64,000 nucleotides of DNA from Bacillota bacterium (lineage in GTDB: Bacteria > Bacillota > Bacilli > Desulfuribacillales > Desulfuribacillaceae), in the NCBI GenBank assembly GCA_023388635.1, contig JAEWFW010000038.1:1-64000 (forward strand). The letters are read 5' to 3'. Of this stretch, positions 22,670 to 31,220 are shown in pieces (position 1 is the first letter of the stretch; each line of letters starts with the position of its first letter). Below the pieces are notes generated by a model, which was not told the DNA's origin, did not search any database, and was given only the letters and a program-made list of their open reading frames with translations. A program made the translations under genes and the position numbers.

Positions 22670-24151
22670 TTACAGTATAATCGCAATCAAACCTCCGCTA
22701 CCTTCGTTAATGACACGTTCTAGAGTATCTTTAAATTTATATCTCGCACTTTCAGGCATCAATGATAATTTTGCTTGAATGCCATCTTTGACAACATCTG
22801 CGAGCGATCTGCCGAAAATATCCGATTCCCAGATTTTCAAAGGATTTTCTTCAAAATCTTGCATCAAATAACGGACAAGCTCCTCACTCTGCTTCTCTGA
22901 GCCGATGATCGGCGCGAATTCCGATTCGACATTGATTTTAATCATATGGATACTTGGGGCTGTTGCTTTCAGTCTGACCCCAAATCTTGAACCATGGCGT
23001 ATTAACTCCGGCTCTTCCAATTCCATATCTTCGATCCGCGGAGACGCAACACCGTAGCCTGTCGATTTGACCAGCGTCAATGCATTGGCAACTTGGTCGT
23101 ACTCCCGCTTGGCATGGGTGAGATCCTTCATCAATTTCAACAAATGATCCTTACCCTGTATCTCTACACCGACGATCTCGGTCAGCACTTGATTGTACAA
23201 CTCATCCGGCGCATACAAATCGATATCGACCGCACCTTGACCCATCATCAAATTCGAAAGATTGGCTTTTTCAATAAATTCTTCTTCCGACAATGCCGTA
23301 ACGACACGATCGACATCACGAATGCGCTTAATGTCGTTCAAAGAATAACTGATGCACTGCTCAAATTTGCTGCGCAACCAATGGTCACTGTCAAGTACCA
23401 TGACCCAACTTGGCAAATTGACATTAACTTCTGTGACCGGGAACTCAAACAATACTTCTTTCAGCGTCTTATAGACATCTTGTGTATCCATCATGGCGCA
23501 ACTCATTGCCAATACGGGAATGTCGTATTTGATCTGCAAATCTGCCACGAGTGCCTGTGTGTCTTCACTTAGCGGTTTAACAGAGTTGACGATCATTACA
23601 AACGGTTTGCCAACGCCTTTTAACTCCTTGACGACCCGTTCCTCTGCCTCGACGTAATTCTCTCTAGGAATCTCGGTGATCGTACCGTCAGTCGTCACTA
23701 CGACACCTAATGTGGCATGTTCCGCAATGACCTTTCTCGTTCCAATTTCCGCAGCTTCATGAAACGGAATCGGGTCATCATACCACGGAGTATTGGTCAT
23801 TCTCGGATTCCCCTCATCGTCCTCATAACCCTTTGCTCCTTCAACTGCATAGCCGACACAATCTACTAACCGCACGTTGATGTTCAAGTTATCTTCGACT
23901 TCAATTGTGATCGCATTGTTAGGAATAAATTTCGGCTCCGTGGTCATAATGGTCTTGCCTGCAGAACTTTGCGGCAATTCATCCTGTGCTCTCTGACGAC
24001 TGGCGTGATTCTCAATCTTAGGTAAAACCAGAAGTTCCATGAACTTTTTTATAAAAGTTGATTTCCCTGTACGTACCGGACCAACAACTCCCAGATACAC
24101 GTCTCCACCTGTACGCTCTGCAATATCTTTAAAGATATCGATTTTTTCCAC
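22670..24151 (-). CDS. spoIVA: stage IV sporulation protein A (spore coat basement ATPase)
   Basis: 493 residues from a GTG at 24151 (AAGGAGGG upstream), which gives VEKIDIFKDIAERTGGDVYL, the conserved N-terminus; Bacillus subtilis SpoIVA has 492. Walker A is GVVGPVRTGKSTFIKK; the sensor-threonine region and LVDCVGYAVEGAKGY (switch/Walker B) follow. The C-terminus MPESARYKFKDTLERVIN is the membrane/coat-anchoring end. It polymerises with ATP hydrolysis on the forespore outer membrane and recruits coat and cortex factors. Expression should be SigE-driven; a CATATACT element about 35 bases upstream of the start fits a SigE -10, though its -35 is unclear. Confidence 0.97.
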   Translation of the reverse strand: MEKIDIFKDIAERTGGDVYLGVVGPVRTGKSTFIKKFMELLVLPKIENHASRQRAQDELPQSSAGKTIMTTEPKFIPNNAITIEVEDNLNINVRLVDCVGYAVEGAKGYEDDEGNPRMTNTPWYDDPIPFHEAAEIGTRKVIAEHATLGVVVTTDGTITEIPRENYVEAEERVVKELKGVGKPFVMIVNSVKPLSEDTQALVADLQIKYDIPVLAMSCAMMDTQDVYKTLKEVLFEFPVTEVNVNLPSWVMVLDSDHWLRSKFEQCISYSLNDIKRIRDVDRVVTALSEEEFIEKANLSNLMMGQGAVDIDLYAPDELYNQVLTEIVGVEIQGKDHLLKLMKDLTHAKREYDQVANALTLVKSTGYGVASPRIEDMELEEPELIRHGSRFGVRLKATAPSIHMIKINVESEFAPIIGSEKQSEELVRYLMQDFEENPLKIWESDIFGRSLADVVKDGIQAKLSLMPESARYKFKDTLERVINEGSGGLIAIIL

Positions 24152-24349
24152 AAATATACCCTCCTTAGCGCAAAATCCCATTCGCTAAAGTATATGAGCA
24201 GTCAAAGAATATAGAACAAGCTACAAAAGTTTCTTCAAAAAATTTTCTCATACGGCTTTCTTACAAGTTTATCAAGATAAGACCATCACTATTCGATATT
24301 TGACCTTTAATTCCCGCAATTATCTTACGCATAATACGTGAACAAAAAT

Positions 24350-24396
24350 AGCTGATTCACAATGCTCATTTTTAGAGTCCTAAATCAGCTTTTTTA
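24350..24396 (+). terminator. hairpin with T-run in the spoIVA-Uma2 gap
   Basis: AGCTGATT and AATCAGCT arms around 25 bases, followed by TTTTTTAG. No rightward gene ends nearby, so it may serve an unannotated transcript or insulate the next gene. Confidence 0.4.
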
Positions 24397-24426
24397 GTAT
24401 ATACATCAAAAAAATAATTTTTGCAA

Positions 24427-24482
24427 TTTTAGCTATTCTTCTTGATTTTTTAGCTAAAATCATTTATTATAATAGCTAAAAA
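24427..24482. promoter_or_regulatory. three-fold TTTTAGCTA operator of the Phd-Uma2 gene
   Basis: TTTTAGCTA occurs at 24427-24435. A perfect 12-bp palindrome TTTTAGCTAAAA lies at 24447-24458, and TAGCTAAAA at 24473-24481, ending 13 bases before the start codon. Spacing between site centres is about 20-25 bases, close to two helical turns. Phd-type proteins repress by binding such repeats cooperatively. Confidence 0.6.
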
Positions 24483-24494
24483 GAGGTGTGCATG

Positions 24495-25232
24495 ATGATA
24501 CGTGTCAATACGACGGATTTGCAGAATGCTTTCGGCAAGTACCTTGCTTTGACGGAGAAGGAAGACATCTTGATTACGAAGAATGGGAAAAATGTCGCGA
24601 AACTGATCCGCTGCACTGAACCGGATTTTCTGCTTGTTCACGAAAGAGTTGCCAACTATGCAGTGACTAAAAAAGTTAACTATGAAAAATATCTGAAACT
24701 GGCTAACTCGACGGAGCAACGATATGAATTCATTGACGGCGAGCTTTATCTGCTGGCTTCACCAAGCTATCAGCATCAGGTCATGGTCAATGAACTGTCT
24801 TGGCATTTTACCAACTATTTTCGTGGAAAACCATGCCGAGTGCTGACAGCACCTTTTGATGTGCGTTTATTTGGATATGCAATGAAGTTTGAGGAGGACC
24901 CGAACGTCGTCCAGCCTGATGTGCTTGTCATATGTGACCGTGACAAGGTCCAGAATAATAAATATGAGGGCGTACCGACATTGATCGTTGAAGTGTTATC
25001 GCCGTCGACACAGAGCAGGGATATGGTTGCCAAATTACACTTGTACATGCGAAGTGGTGTCTCTGAATATTGGGTCGTTGATTGGGAAAACAAGAAGGTG
25101 TACCAATACTCCTTTTCCCCTGACAGAGAACTTAGCAATTTAGTGATTTTTGAAGATGACGATACGATAACGTCCACTGCCTTTGAGGATTTGATGATCC
25201 CTTTACATGATCTATTCGGGGATTTACAATAG
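24495..25232 (+). CDS. Phd-like antitoxin domain fused to a Uma2-family PD-(D/E)XK nuclease domain
   Basis: 245 residues from the ATG at 24495 (GAGGTG 6 bases upstream; ATG at 24492 also possible). Residues 1-40 (MIRVNTTDLQNAFGKYLALT, EDILITKNGKNVAKLI) look like a Phd/YefM DNA-binding antitoxin. From about residue 55 the protein is a Uma2/DUF820 domain: EQRYEFIDGELYLLASPS, HQVMVNELSWHFTNYF, VVQPDVLVICD, PTLIVEVLSPSTQSRD, and LYMRSGVSEYWVVDWENKKV. The PD...ExL pattern of restriction-like nucleases is visible. So one chain carries a likely operator-binding part and a predicted nuclease. Function untested; Uma2 proteins are abundant but poorly understood. Confidence 0.75.
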   Translation: MIRVNTTDLQNAFGKYLALTEKEDILITKNGKNVAKLIRCTEPDFLLVHERVANYAVTKKVNYEKYLKLANSTEQRYEFIDGELYLLASPSYQHQVMVNELSWHFTNYFRGKPCRVLTAPFDVRLFGYAMKFEEDPNVVQPDVLVICDRDKVQNNKYEGVPTLIVEVLSPSTQSRDMVAKLHLYMRSGVSEYWVVDWENKKVYQYSFSPDRELSNLVIFEDDDTITSTAFEDLMIPLHDLFGDLQ

Positions 25233-26063
25233 TTGCCCACCGAAACGCCGCTTTTTTAAATGTTCAACAACATCAGACGGTACGTCGACTGTCCCTAGCA
25301 AGGAACTAGAGCCAATTCCGTGGCAATCGGAGCCACCTGTTTTCAGCAATTGATAATGTTCGGCAATCGCTTCATATTTCTTAATATCTTGGAAATCGTG
25401 TTTGGTGTGGTAAACTTCTACACCAAACAGCCCATGATCGATCAGACGTTGCCATTGTACTTCTTGTTTGTAAATACCGGGATGAGCAATAACCGGCAGC
25501 CCACCGGCTTGTAAAATCACCTGAATAGCTTCTACGGGACTGGTTTTGTAGCGTTCTACATATGCCTTTCCGCCTTCCGACAATAGTTTATCGAAAGCCT
25601 CCGCTGTCGAGCGAAAATATCCTTTCCGCACTAAAAAGCGCGCGATGTGGGGTCTGCCGATCGAACCTGGATGTGCCATATTATATATTTGTTCATAGGT
25701 TATTTCATAACGCAATGCTTGCAGCTTGGCGATGATCTTCGCTACCCGTTCTTCACGTGCGATACGAATTTGCGCTAGCTTCGTCTGTAACACCTCTGAT
25801 TGCACGTCAATCCAATAGCCTAGGACATGGGTTTCCTCATGATCATCATAGCAGTTAATCTCAACGCCTGAAATAATTTCTAGAGAATTTCCCTCTGACC
25901 CACATGTTAGGGCAAACTTTTGTGCTGCATCGATGCCTGCAGTGATATCGTGGTCAGTGATGGCAATGGCACGCATACCTTTGCGAATGGCTTCTTCCAC
26001 CGTCTGTTCGGGAGTTCGCAAGCCGTCTGAGCATGTAGTGTGAATATGCAAATCAACTGTCAT
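25224..26063 (-). CDS. PHP-domain phosphoesterase (TrpH/RnaseAM-like)
   Basis: 279 residues from the ATG at 26063 (AGGAGA 10 bases upstream). PHP metal motifs: VDLHIHTTCSDGLRTPEQ, AIAITDHDITAGIDAA, EIISGVEINCYDDHEETHVL, PVIAHPGIY, and KTGGSDCHG. Proteins of this group hydrolyse nucleoside 3',5'-bisphosphates or act as 5'-3' RNA exonucleases. It converges with the Phd-Uma2 gene; the two stop codons overlap by nine bases. It reads in the same direction as the dipeptidase upstream, 14 bases away, so they may be co-transcribed. Confidence 0.88.
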   Translation of the reverse strand: MTVDLHIHTTCSDGLRTPEQTVEEAIRKGMRAIAITDHDITAGIDAAQKFALTCGSEGNSLEIISGVEINCYDDHEETHVLGYWIDVQSEVLQTKLAQIRIAREERVAKIIAKLQALRYEITYEQIYNMAHPGSIGRPHIARFLVRKGYFRSTAEAFDKLLSEGGKAYVERYKTSPVEAIQVILQAGGLPVIAHPGIYKQEVQWQRLIDHGLFGVEVYHTKHDFQDIKKYEAIAEHYQLLKTGGSDCHGIGSSSLLGTVDVPSDVVEHLKKRRFGGQLL

Positions 26064-26077
26064 GGTTAGTTCTTCTC

Positions 26078-26986
26078 CTAGTCTGGCAACATATTTGAGA
26101 GAAAACGATGCCAATTACCGTACATGATTTTCCCCACTATTTCTTTATTATACCTTTTATGCAACACTTTGGCTAATGTAGAATATGCATCCGGCGATGG
26201 CAAATCATCAATCATATCGGCACCGTCAAAGTCTGATCCAAGTGCCACGTGGTCTTCCCCGCCCAATGCAATGATTTTATCAATATGAGCGATGACGTCG
26301 TGAATGTCTGCTGCACGGTGTTCATTTAGGAACATCGGAACAAAGTTAACGCCGATAATTCCACCTGCTTCAATTAAGGCTTGAATCTGGCGATCCGTTA
26401 GATTCCTGCGATGGTTGCATAATGATCTGCAATTGGAGTGACTGGCAACAACTCCCGCCCCTTTGGGTAAATATTGCAGACAATCCCAGAAACAAGCCTC
26501 TGACATATGCGAGACATCGAGTATCCCTTGTCTGTCGGCAATCTTTCTGAGCAGCATAATCCCTTGACCACTCAACCCTTTTTGTTTCTCGGCATAACAA
26601 GTACCTGCATAGAGATTATCGTAGTTCCAGACCAGCCCATACATTCTCACGCCGCGCTCCCATAATCGATCAAACATGTCTGCCTGATAACTCAACACAT
26701 TACATCCTTCGATGGAAAGTAGACAAAGCAGTGCTCGACTTGATTGGAGATGCGCTTTTTTTGTCACTGGCTGTATATCTTTATTTGCCTTGATCAATTG
26801 TTCGAAAAGTGCAAGTTGAGCGTATACTTCACGAACATCGACCGCCGTTTTGCGCGTGGGCTCTACAAAAATTGCAAAGTTCTGCAGCTTTACGTGGTTC
26901 TTTTTCAAACTCTCGACACTCACAGCCGTCGACTGATTGCGGAGTGATTTATATAAATAGTCACAGTGACCATCTGCGATATACAT
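26078..26986 (-). CDS. membrane dipeptidase (renal dipeptidase family, M19)
   Basis: 302 residues with an AAGGAGAGG site. Zinc-ligand motifs of family M19: ADGHCDYLYKS, LLCLLSIEGCNVL (bridging glutamate), GILDVSHMSEACFWD, GVVASHSNCRSLCNHRRN, and VALGSDFDGADMIDDL. It hydrolyses dipeptides, often with D-residues, and may take part in cell-wall peptide recycling. No signal peptide is present, so it is probably cytosolic. The PHP gene follows closely. Confidence 0.92.
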   Translation of the reverse strand: MYIADGHCDYLYKSLRNQSTAVSVESLKKNHVKLQNFAIFVEPTRKTAVDVREVYAQLALFEQLIKANKDIQPVTKKAHLQSSRALLCLLSIEGCNVLSYQADMFDRLWERGVRMYGLVWNYDNLYAGTCYAEKQKGLSGQGIMLLRKIADRQGILDVSHMSEACFWDCLQYLPKGAGVVASHSNCRSLCNHRRNLTDRQIQALIEAGGIIGVNFVPMFLNEHRAADIHDVIAHIDKIIALGGEDHVALGSDFDGADMIDDLPSPDAYSTLAKVLHKRYNKEIVGKIMYGNWHRFLSNMLPD

Positions 26987-27021
26987 GATATCCTCTCCTT
27001 TTAATAGTCTATTAATTGAAA

Positions 27022-27050
27022 AAACCTGCCTTGGAATAAGACAGGTTTTC
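27022..27050 (-). terminator. spoVS terminator
   Basis: AACCTGTCTT / AAGGCAGGTT stem on the minus strand followed by TTTTTTC, six bases past the spoVS stop. Confidence 0.8.
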
Positions 27051-27055
27051 TTGTA

Positions 27056-27316
27056 TTATCTAGGCTCTATAATGAATTTAATGGCTGTCCGTTCTTCACC
27101 ATCAATCATGATGTCCGTAAATGCCGGAATACACACAAGATCAACGCCACTGGGAGCTACAAATCCTCGTGCGATTGCTACTGCCTTCACTGCTTGGTTA
27201 ATAGCACCTGCACCTATAGCTTGGAGTTCGGCCGCACCGCTTTCCCTAAGAACTCCTGCCAAAGCACCTGCTACTGAATTGGGATTTGACTTTGCTGAAA
27301 CTTTTAATACCTCCAT
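27056..27316 (-). CDS. spoVS: stage V sporulation protein S
   Basis: 86 residues, exactly the family length and nearly invariant: EVLKVSAKSNPNSVAGALAG, VLRESGAAELQAIGAGAINQ, AVKAVAIARGFVAPSGVDLV. It is an Alba-like nucleic-acid-binding protein that lets sporulation proceed past stage V. Strong AGGAGG site. It lies downstream of ymdB and rny as in Bacillus. A SigH-type promoter is visible at 27360-27389. Confidence 0.97.
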   Translation of the reverse strand: MEVLKVSAKSNPNSVAGALAGVLRESGAAELQAIGAGAINQAVKAVAIARGFVAPSGVDLVCIPAFTDIMIDGEERTAIKFIIEPR

Positions 27317-27359
27317 AATTCGAACCTCCTAGTATGTTAGATATCTACCATTTCAATGT

Positions 27360-27389
27360 ATATTCTAGCACGTTATTAAGTATTCCTTC
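27360..27389 (-). promoter_or_regulatory. SigH-type promoter of spoVS
   Basis: Minus strand: GAAGGAATA (27381-27389) matches the SigH -35 RnAGGAwww. A 12-base spacer leads to CTAGAATAT (27360-27368), matching the -10 RnnGAATww except at its first base. Bacillus subtilis spoVS is known to be SigH-dependent. Confidence 0.65.
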
Positions 27390-27421
27390 TTTAAGCAATA
27401 CTAAAAGTATAAATTTGTAAA

Positions 27422-28213
27422 TTATACACTAGATAGTTCACGAATAGGAGTTATTTTTAATGCGCGTGTTGATTGGGTATCCGTTTCAATCAGGACGGCG
27501 GAAAATTGCCATTGCTCCGTATGATCTTCTATTTGTAATTTCACAGGCAATTTGGAACGAAACCGTTTAATGACCGCTTGTGCTTCCATGCCAAGGATGC
27601 CTGACGAACTGCCGGTCATGCCTACATCAGTTATATATGCCGTGTGTCCACCGAAAATTTGTGGATCGTTTGTCTGCACATGTGTATGCGTGCCGACTAC
27701 GGCCGTAACTCTGCCTTTTAAATAATGTGCCATCGCTAATTTTTCCGAGGATGCCTCTCCGTGAAAGTCTAACAGGACATAATGGTTTTCCGGTATATCT
27801 GAAAGGATTTCATCAATGCTCTGAAACGGACAATTGATCGGATTCATAAACGTTTGTCCGCTCAGGTTAACGATGCTGACATTCTTCATACCGACCTTAA
27901 TTGTCACTACACTTTTTCCCGGCAATTCGCTTGGGTAATTGCCGGGGCGTATGATTCGGTTCGCCGGATGAAGCAATATGTCATAAATATCATCATGATC
28001 CCAGACATGGTTACCCATTGTCACGACATCGATGTGTTGCTTTTGCAGCCATTGAAATGCCTGTTTTGTGATGCCACGACCGCCAGGGGCGGTATTCTCG
28101 CCATTGGCGATGACCACATCCGGTTGATACTTTTCTCTGATCATCGGCAAGCAATCGGCAAGTACTTTTAAACCGAGGTTTCCGACAATATCGCCTATAA
28201 ATAGTATTTTCAA
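27422..28213 (-). CDS. ymdB: YmdB-family metallophosphoesterase (cyclic nucleotide phosphodiesterase)
   Basis: 263 residues. Calcineurin-like metal motifs of the YmdB group: ILFIGDIVGNLGL, VIANGENTAPGGRGIT, VVTMGNHVWDHDDI, VLLDFHGEASSEK, and AVVGTHTHVQTNDPQI. YmdB hydrolyses 2',3'-cAMP and in Bacillus influences the choice between biofilm and motility. It directly follows rny, as in Bacillus, 76 bases apart. Confidence 0.95.
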   Translation of the reverse strand: MKILFIGDIVGNLGLKVLADCLPMIREKYQPDVVIANGENTAPGGRGITKQAFQWLQKQHIDVVTMGNHVWDHDDIYDILLHPANRIIRPGNYPSELPGKSVVTIKVGMKNVSIVNLSGQTFMNPINCPFQSIDEILSDIPENHYVLLDFHGEASSEKLAMAHYLKGRVTAVVGTHTHVQTNDPQIFGGHTAYITDVGMTGSSSGILGMEAQAVIKRFRSKLPVKLQIEDHTEQWQFSAVLIETDTQSTRALKITPIRELSSV

Positions 28214-28289
28214 ATTATGAACCTCTTTCTATCGTCATCCAATTCATACTGGTATATAGTATAAAAAAATAAAAGTGACCGAGGCCACT

Positions 28290-29837
28290 TTATTTTGCAT
28301 ATTCTACTGCTCGTGTTTCGCGTATTACAGTAATTTTTATCTGGCCTGGATATTCAAGATCAGCTTCTACTTTCTTCTTGATTTCTCTGGCTATACCGAC
28401 TGACTCTACGTCATCAATTTTCTCCGGACGTACGATGATTCTCAATTCACGTCCAGCCTGTATCGCGTATGATTTCTCAACGCCTTCCACATTATCGGCA
28501 ATAGCTTCCAGTTTCTCTAATCGTTTAATGTACGATTCTAAAGTTTCACGTCTTGCTCCAGGGCGCGCTGCTGATAACGCATCGGCTGCCGATACTAAGA
28601 CAGCGGTGATGCTCTCTGCTTCAACCTCACCATGGTGAGATGCAATGCTGTTTATAACCTCTTTCGGTTCGTGATAACGCTTAGCGATATCAATGCCAAT
28701 CTCCACATGAGAACCTTCCGTTTCATGATCAATTGCTTTTCCGATATCATGCAACAATCCCGCACGCTTCGCCAATTTCACGTCTACTCCCAACTCCGCA
28801 GCCATTAAACCTGCCAAATGAGCTACTTCTGTTGCGTGTTTCAAGACGTTTTGACCATAGCTTGTACGGAACTTCAATCGTCCCAACAATTTTATCAATT
28901 CTGGATGTAATCCATGGACACCAGTGTCAAATGTAGCTTGTTCACCCTCTTCGCGAATTCGCTCATCCACTTCTTTGCGAGCTTTTTCGACCATTTCTTC
29001 GATTCTCGCAGGGTGAATTCTTCCGTCCGCAACTAGTTTTTCCAAGGCCACACGAGCAACTTCTCGTCGAATAGGTTCAAAACCTGATAAAATTACTGCC
29101 TCCGGTGTATCGTCAATAATTAGATCAATACCTGTCAAGGCTTCTAACGTTCTTATATTGCGACCTTCTCGACCAATGATTCGTCCCTTCATCTCATCGT
29201 TAGGAAGTGCGACTACAGATACTGTCGTCTCTGCTACATGATCTGCCGCACATCTCTGAATCGCTATTGAAATGATTTCTCTGGCACGTTTTTGTGCTTC
29301 TTCTTTTGCCTGAAATTCAATGTCTTTGATCATCAATGCCGTCTCATAACGCACTTCACTTTCCACTTTGTTGAGGATAATTTCTTTCGCCTCTTTCTGT
29401 GTCAAGCCGGAAATACGCTCTAATTCAGCCGTTTGCATAGTGAGCTTTTCTTTAATTTGCTCTTCCAATTCCGTCATTTTACGATCTCTATTCGCAAGTG
29501 TCTCTTCTTTGCGCTCCACTTGCTCCATTTTGCGGTCTAATGTTTCTTCTTTTTGCAATATTCTGCGTTCTAAACGATCAAGCTCTTTCCGCCGATCACG
29601 CAAATCGCGTTCGGCTTCCGTACGTATCTTGTGAGCTTCTTCTTTTGCTTCCAAGATCGCCTCTTTTTTCGAGGCTTCAACATCTTTGCGGGCATTCTCC
29701 AAAATATTGCGTGCTGCTTCTTCCGCACTCGATATTTTCGCTTCCGCTATCGATTTTCTCACAAAGAATCCTGCCGCAAACGCCGCAACTGCTACTGCAA
29801 CAACAATTATTAGACCTAGCCCTATCGACATTTCCAT
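28290..29837 (-). CDS. rny: ribonuclease Y
   Basis: 515 residues from the ATG at 29837 with AGGAGGAGGG upstream; a longer TTG start lacks a site. An N-terminal membrane helix (GLGLIIVVAVAVAAFAAGFF) is followed by a long coiled coil (residues about 40-200), a KH domain (GRIIGREGRNIRTLEALTGI), and an HD domain (VLKHATEVAHLAGLMA, GLLHDIGKAIDHE). It starts mRNA decay at the membrane and associates with the RNA-degrading machinery. Adjacent to ymdB and recA as expected. Confidence 0.97.
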   Translation of the reverse strand: MEMSIGLGLIIVVAVAVAAFAAGFFVRKSIAEAKISSAEEAARNILENARKDVEASKKEAILEAKEEAHKIRTEAERDLRDRRKELDRLERRILQKEETLDRKMEQVERKEETLANRDRKMTELEEQIKEKLTMQTAELERISGLTQKEAKEIILNKVESEVRYETALMIKDIEFQAKEEAQKRAREIISIAIQRCAADHVAETTVSVVALPNDEMKGRIIGREGRNIRTLEALTGIDLIIDDTPEAVILSGFEPIRREVARVALEKLVADGRIHPARIEEMVEKARKEVDERIREEGEQATFDTGVHGLHPELIKLLGRLKFRTSYGQNVLKHATEVAHLAGLMAAELGVDVKLAKRAGLLHDIGKAIDHETEGSHVEIGIDIAKRYHEPKEVINSIASHHGEVEAESITAVLVSAADALSAARPGARRETLESYIKRLEKLEAIADNVEGVEKSYAIQAGRELRIIVRPEKIDDVESVGIAREIKKKVEADLEYPGQIKITVIRETRAVEYAK

Positions 29838-30036
29838 AGGTCTAACCCTCCTCCTATTACCAAACATGGATAAAATAAAATAGTTTGGCAAGAGGTCGCA
29901 TAAGGTTTTTCATGCCTTAAGTCAGTTATGATACATTAATTTTTTATTATAAAACTCAAAATAAAATGTACGATATTACACGAAACAGAAATACGCAATT
30001 TCATTGTATTATTTATGACAATACTTGTCAAGGAAT

Positions 30037-30064
30037 ATAAGTGCGGCAAAAGTGCCGCACTTAT
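30037..30064 (-). terminator. recA terminator
   Basis: ATAAGTGCGGCA pairs with its exact complement around a 4-base loop, 24 bases after the recA stop. The following tract (CTTATATTCCTTG) is only moderately T-rich. Confidence 0.6.
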
Positions 30065-30087
30065 ATTCTTGACTCATGGGTTTCCGG

Positions 30088-31110
30088 TTATTCTTCTACT
30101 TCCGCATCGGAAGCAGCCGTTACTTTATGTAAATCATGATGCTGACGAATTCTGCCGTCGATGATCTCCGCTATTTCCGGGTTGTCTTTCAAAAATTGTT
30201 TGGCATTCTCACGCCCTTGTCCTAAACGCTCACTCTCATAGGAATACCAAGCACCGCTCTTGTTGACGATGTCCAATTCTGTTCCGATATCCAAGATGCT
30301 TCCTTCTTTTGAAACGCCTTCACCGTACATAATGTCTACTTCCGCTTGTTTAAATGGAGGAGCTACTTTGTTTTTGACGACTTTAATCTTCGTGCGGTTG
30401 CCGACGACGTCATTTCCAACTTTAATCGATTCTGATCTTCTGACATCGAGGCGTACACTGGAATAGAATTTTAACGCTCTTCCCCCGGGAGTCACTTCCG
30501 GATTACCGAACATGACGCCGACTTTTTCACGAATTTGGTTAATGAATATGGCAATCGTCTTTGATTTGCTGATCGCTCCAGAAAGTTTCCGCAACGCCTG
30601 CGACATGAGACGCGCTTGCAAACCGACATGGGAATCCCCCATATCCCCTTCAATTTCAGCACGTGGAACTAAAGCAGCAACGGAGTCGATGACGATAATG
30701 TCAACTGCCCCACTACGTACCAATGCTTCTGCAATCTCTAATGCCTGTTCTCCCGTATCCGGTTGAGACAGCAATAGCTCTTCCGTCTCGACACCGAGTT
30801 TCTTGGCATACACTGGATCTAAAGCATGCTCTGCGTCAATAAAAGCTGCCTGTCCGCCTAATTTCTGTACTTCGGCAATCGCATGTAACGCGACTGTCGT
30901 TTTTCCGGAAGACTCCGGTCCAAAGATTTCAATGACTCTTCCCTTTGGCAATCCGCCAACTCCTAAAGCTATATCGAGCGCCAAAAGCCCTGATGAGATT
31001 GTCTCCACATGATACGATGTCGAGTCGCCCAATTTCATGATGGAACCTTTACCGAATTGTTTTTCAATTTGCTTTAAAGCCGTTTCTAATGCTTGTTTAC
31101 GTTCACTCAT
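30088..31110 (-). CDS. recA: recombinase A
   Basis: 340 residues from the ATG at 31110 (TGGAGG 9 bases upstream). Walker A GPESSGKTTVALHA, the MAW region, IFINQIREKVGVMFG (loop 2 lead-in), and GGRALKFYSSVRLDVRR are all standard. The tail SDAEVEE is acidic. RecA carries out strand exchange and stimulates LexA self-cleavage. A LexA box overlaps its transcription start, so it is SOS-controlled. It precedes rny, with its own terminator between. Confidence 0.98.
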   Translation of the reverse strand: MSERKQALETALKQIEKQFGKGSIMKLGDSTSYHVETISSGLLALDIALGVGGLPKGRVIEIFGPESSGKTTVALHAIAEVQKLGGQAAFIDAEHALDPVYAKKLGVETEELLLSQPDTGEQALEIAEALVRSGAVDIIVIDSVAALVPRAEIEGDMGDSHVGLQARLMSQALRKLSGAISKSKTIAIFINQIREKVGVMFGNPEVTPGGRALKFYSSVRLDVRRSESIKVGNDVVGNRTKIKVVKNKVAPPFKQAEVDIMYGEGVSKEGSILDIGTELDIVNKSGAWYSYESERLGQGRENAKQFLKDNPEIAEIIDGRIRQHHDLHKVTAASDAEVEE

Positions 31111-31142
31111 AATATAAGTCCTCCATTTCATTGTCACAGACA

Positions 31143-31156
31143 GGAACAAAAGTTCG
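31143..31156. promoter_or_regulatory. LexA box of recA
   Basis: On the minus strand CGAACTTTTGTTCC, one mismatch from the Gram-positive LexA consensus CGAAC-N4-GTTCG. It directly follows a perfect TATAAT (31157-31162), so bound LexA would cover the start site. It is 33 bases upstream of the recA start codon. Confidence 0.85.
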
Positions 31157-31194
31157 ATTATATTATTCATTGTACACGATATGTCCAAAAAAAA

Positions 31195-31213
31195 AAAGTG
31201 CAAAATGCACTTT
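31195..31213 (-). terminator. terminator of the DEAD-box helicase gene
   Basis: AAAGTGCA / TGCACTTT with a 3-base loop, then at least ten Ts on the minus strand, eight bases after the stop. Confidence 0.85.
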
Positions 31214-31220
31214 TATAATT

